Source: SOIA01 sp050116035
Lineage (GTDB): Bacteria > Acidobacteriota > Aminicenantia > Aminicenantales > Aminicenantaceae
NCBI GenBank assembly: GCA_050116035.1
Contig: JASFPJ010000143.1
Location: forward strand, 1-7,839
Direction of reading: 5' to 3'
DNA length: 7,839 nt
Shown here: one piece after another, positions 5,343 to 7,839 of the stretch
Layout of the letters: every line of letters begins with the position of its first letter
Numbering within the stretch: position 1 is the first letter of the stretch
The notes under the pieces: model-generated
Database searches by the model: none
What the model was told of the DNA's origin: nothing
What the model saw: only the letters and a program-made list of their open reading frames with translations
Program-made: the position numbers and the translations under genes

Positions 5343-7175
5343 ATGAATCCTCCTCTGCTTCACGGATACCACGGGAAAATCCTCGAGGTTGACCTGTCCG
5401 GAAGCCGGATCCAGAGTATTCCACTCGATCCCGGTGTGATAGAAGAATATCTTGGGGGAAGAGGTCTGGCGACTCGCATTTTCATGGATGAGATTGATCC
5501 AAGATGTGATCCCCTTGGAGCAGACAATACACTGGTCATCGCCACATCCCCCCTGATTGGAACCCGAGCCCCAACAGCCTGTCGTGGACACATGGTTTTT
5601 AAATCTCCTTTAACCGGGTTGATCGGAAGTACGAACTGCGGCGGCACATGGGCCAACTTTTTCAAATCTTGCGGATACGATGTTCTCGTCATCAAAGGAA
5701 AAGCAGCTGAGCCTGTAATGATTGATATCGGTCCCGATGATGCCGAAATTATCCCAGCCAAAGATCTTTGGGGCTTGGATGTTCATCAAACAACCGAGAA
5801 GTTAACCGAACAAAGTGAACCGGGGAATCGCTCCCGCATACTCTGCATAGGACCTGCAGGCGAGAAACTCGTTCTGATCTCCTCCGTCATGAATGATAAG
5901 AATAGGGCCTATGGCCGTTCTGGTCCTGGCGCAGTACTCGGCAGCAAAAATCTCAAAGCCATTCGAATTTTCGGAAAAAAGAAAATCCAGATAAATGACA
6001 GTGACAAATTCCAATCCGGATTAGACCAGGCTCTTTATTTGATGAAGGCCGCTCCCATAACCAAACGCCTCATGCGAGAGCTCGGGACCTCCGGACTTCT
6101 CAAGCTCATCGATATCATGGACATGCTGCCTCATAAAAATTTCCAGGATAACCAACATGAAGACAATGACCTGGATAAAGTCTCGGGCGAGACTCTTCAG
6201 AAAAAAATCCTTGAACGACCGGGGGGATGCTTCGGCTGCCCGATTGCCTGCCAGCGCCATACGCAGCTTGCCGATAAAAAGGGCGAGGGGCCAGAATATG
6301 AAACCATCGTGATGACCGGTCTGGACTGTGGAATTTATGACCTCGAAGCCATCACTCTCGCCAACTACCGTCTTAATGAGCTGGGAATAGACACGATCAG
6401 CTTTGGAGGAACATTAGCCTGTGCCATGGAGCTCTTCGAGCGAGGCACCATCACTCCTGAGGATACGCAGGGGGATAAACTCCATTTCGGGGATGGAGAA
6501 GTCCTCAAGAAAATGGTAGAACTCACGGCTAACAGAAAAGGCATCGGAGATAAACTCGCAGATGGCTCTTTTCGCCTGGCCAGCGCATTTAACCATCCGG
6601 AATACTCGATGACTGTGAAAAAACTGGAAATTCCAGCCTACGATCCCCGCGCCTCATTCACTCAAGCCCTGGGTTACATGACATCTCCGACCGGCGCTTG
6701 CCACCTTAGAGGCGGCTATGCTGTCTCTCTCGCCTTTTTCGGAGGAACACGAGAAATCCCTCGCTTCAGCCAGCTGCAGTCCCCGATCGCTATCATGAAC
6801 ATGCAAAACCTCGGTATTATACAAGACTGCCTGGGCATATGCCGCTTCACAGGCTTTGCTTTTTCCGCTGAACCCTGGTCTCGGATGGTGAGCGCCACTA
6901 CAGGCCTGGATTTCTCCACATCCAGGCTGGAAGAGATAGCGAACAGGATCGCCACGATGGAGAGGGCTTTCAACCTTGCCGCAGGAATGGACCCTGAAGA
7001 GGATACCTTACCCGAACGCTTCAGTGCCGAATCCATCAAGGTGGAGGGAAAAGAAATGCATATCCCCAAAGAAGCGATGAACAAGATGAAATCCGACTAT
7101 TATCAAGTTCGGGGATGGGATAGACGCGGAAGACCTTCCCAGACTCTTCTCAAATCTTTGAACAAAAAGGGATAG
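5343..7175 (+). CDS. Aldehyde:ferredoxin oxidoreductase (tungsten-pterin enzyme)
   Basis: A full-length 610-residue cytoplasmic enzyme that oxidises aldehydes to carboxylates and passes electrons to ferredoxin, using a tungsto-bispterin cofactor and one 4Fe-4S cluster. The N-terminal pterin-binding domain shows YHGKILEVDLSG (9-20), EYLGGRGLATRIF (35-47), TRAPTACRGHMVFKSPLTG (74-92) and AYGRSGPGAVLGSKNLKAI (189-207). The cluster ligands are present: C296, C299 and C303 in CFGCPIAC, and C500 in DCLGIC (495-500), which also corresponds to the second pterin-binding DxxGLC motif. NELGID (345-350) corresponds to the first, with Asn in place of its first Asp. H454 in GACHLRGG fits the active-site histidine region. 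The start at 5343 is chosen because the family fold begins directly after it; the in-frame TTG at 5286 overlaps the candidate promoter. No Shine-Dalgarno site is visible. The aldehyde substrate, and whether the metal is W or Mo, cannot be read from sequence. A class II aldolase gene follows after 5 bases. Confidence 0.96.
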   Translation: MNPPLLHGYHGKILEVDLSGSRIQSIPLDPGVIEEYLGGRGLATRIFMDEIDPRCDPLGADNTLVIATSPLIGTRAPTACRGHMVFKSPLTGLIGSTNCGGTWANFFKSCGYDVLVIKGKAAEPVMIDIGPDDAEIIPAKDLWGLDVHQTTEKLTEQSEPGNRSRILCIGPAGEKLVLISSVMNDKNRAYGRSGPGAVLGSKNLKAIRIFGKKKIQINDSDKFQSGLDQALYLMKAAPITKRLMRELGTSGLLKLIDIMDMLPHKNFQDNQHEDNDLDKVSGETLQKKILERPGGCFGCPIACQRHTQLADKKGEGPEYETIVMTGLDCGIYDLEAITLANYRLNELGIDTISFGGTLACAMELFERGTITPEDTQGDKLHFGDGEVLKKMVELTANRKGIGDKLADGSFRLASAFNHPEYSMTVKKLEIPAYDPRASFTQALGYMTSPTGACHLRGGYAVSLAFFGGTREIPRFSQLQSPIAIMNMQNLGIIQDCLGICRFTGFAFSAEPWSRMVSATTGLDFSTSRLEEIANRIATMERAFNLAAGMDPEEDTLPERFSAESIKVEGKEMHIPKEAMNKMKSDYYQVRGWDRRGRPSQTLLKSLNKKG

Positions 7176-7180
7176 AGACC

Positions 7181-7839
7181 ATGACAACGAAAAAATGGAA
7201 GGCCAGCGAAGAGCTCATCCGCCTGTTCCAGGCTGTGGGACGGGCATCGCTCCTGTATGACATCCAGGACAGCCACAGCGGCAATATGGCCGTCCAATGG
7301 AAGGACGAGAAGGGAAAAACGAAAATGGCCATCACCTCCACCGGCTCCCAGAAGGGAGATATCGAGCCCAGTCAGATCTGCTTTCTCTCACCTTCAGAGA
7401 CTGATTTTGGATACTATAAGGCCTCATCCGAAACAGATATCCATGCCCGTATTCTTTCCCAAAAGGAGGCACGCGCCTCGATGCACTGCCATACAAAAGA
7501 GCTCATCATCGCCACGCTGGACGATGAAGACAAACCCAATCAGCCAGAACCTTTTATCCCGGTTGATCCTCTCGGCCATTATCATCTTGGAGGCCAGGTG
7601 CCGGTCGACTGGTTTGCAGTCCCGAGTGGGTCTACTGAGATGACGAACACGATTCCGGAACGGCTGGCCCAACATCCAGTCACTGTGGTTCAGGCCCACG
7701 GCGCTTTTTCAAGGGGCCGGACCCTCAAGGAAGCTTTTTTCTTAATCTGCGTGGCGAACAATTCCGGCGCTGTCGTTCGACTAGCCAGCAAGCTACGCCT
7801 GGATATCACAAAACTGAGGCAAACCATTCAATCCGATCC
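7181..7839 (+). CDS. Class II aldolase/adducin-family protein (AraD/FucA-like), 3'-truncated
   Basis: The frame starts at ATG 7181, 5 bases after the AOR stop, and stays open to the window end (219 codons seen), so it is cut by the window. Family motifs appear in order: DSHSGNMAV (30-38, the SGN phosphate-binding motif), ITSTGSQKGDI (51-61, the usual ITPSG region), SSETDIHARIL (82-92), MHCHT (101-105) and QAHGAFSRGRTLKEAF (171-186). E84, H102, H104 and H173 match in order and spacing the catalytic Glu and the three zinc-binding histidines of fuculose-1-phosphate aldolase (E73, H92, H94, H155). It should therefore be a zinc-dependent aldolase or an epimerase/decarboxylase of the same fold. Coupling to the AOR suggests its product could be an aldehyde, but this is inference. 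Substrate is unknown. Confidence 0.9.
   Translation, partial: MTTKKWKASEELIRLFQAVGRASLLYDIQDSHSGNMAVQWKDEKGKTKMAITSTGSQKGDIEPSQICFLSPSETDFGYYKASSETDIHARILSQKEARASMHCHTKELIIATLDDEDKPNQPEPFIPVDPLGHYHLGGQVPVDWFAVPSGSTEMTNTIPERLAQHPVTVVQAHGAFSRGRTLKEAFFLICVANNSGAVVRLASKLRLDITKLRQTIQSD

Noticed and set aside
7257..7643. 128-codon plus-strand frame inside the aldolase gene
   Set aside because: It is an out-of-frame, Arg/Pro/Ser-rich shadow; the aldolase frame carries ordered family motifs across the same bases.

Overview
The window looks like chromosome from an anaerobic, GC-moderate, probably uncultured bacterium. The strongest clue is a complete tungsten/molybdopterin aldehyde:ferredoxin oxidoreductase (AOR). 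A non-heme uroporphyrinogen-decarboxylase (URO-D)-family protein, a secreted NHL/6-bladed beta-propeller protein and a large sodium:solute symporter sit beside it. That gene mix, plus intergenic repeats of the GAGATTGCCAC...TCGCAATGAC type, reminds me of Aminicenantota (former OP8) or similar anaerobes. This is an impression from gene content, not a phylogenetic result.

Layout. Positions 2-1447 (+) hold the C-terminal part of a sodium:solute symporter whose 5' end lies outside the window. Positions 1448-1953 are a 506-bp gene-free stretch between convergent genes. It carries several alternating copies of an imperfect palindromic dispersed repeat. Three genes follow on the minus strand: a URO-D/corrinoid-methyltransferase-like protein (1954-3111), an exported beta-propeller protein (3282-4319) and a small polytopic membrane protein (4435-5055, start reset to a Met with a strong ribosome binding site). 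The divergent spacer 5056-5342 contains a 125-bp MITE/REP-like element with 16-bp imperfect terminal inverted repeats (14/16 identical). The element encloses a terminator-like hairpin and is followed by a candidate promoter for the AOR. On the plus strand, the AOR (5343-7175) and a class II aldolase/adducin-family protein (7181 to the window end, 3' truncated) lie 5 bp apart and almost certainly form an operon.

How the parts may work together. The AOR-aldolase pair is the clearest functional unit. A class II aldolase can release an aldehyde from a sugar phosphate or related substrate, and an AOR can oxidise an aldehyde to the acid while reducing ferredoxin. The coupling is inferred from adjacency only. 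The minus-strand genes show no obvious common pathway, and their 115-170 bp gaps make a tight operon uncertain. I see no CRISPR array, tRNA, rRNA, toxin-antitoxin or defence system. The most unusual items are the two non-coding repeat elements and the AOR-aldolase pairing.
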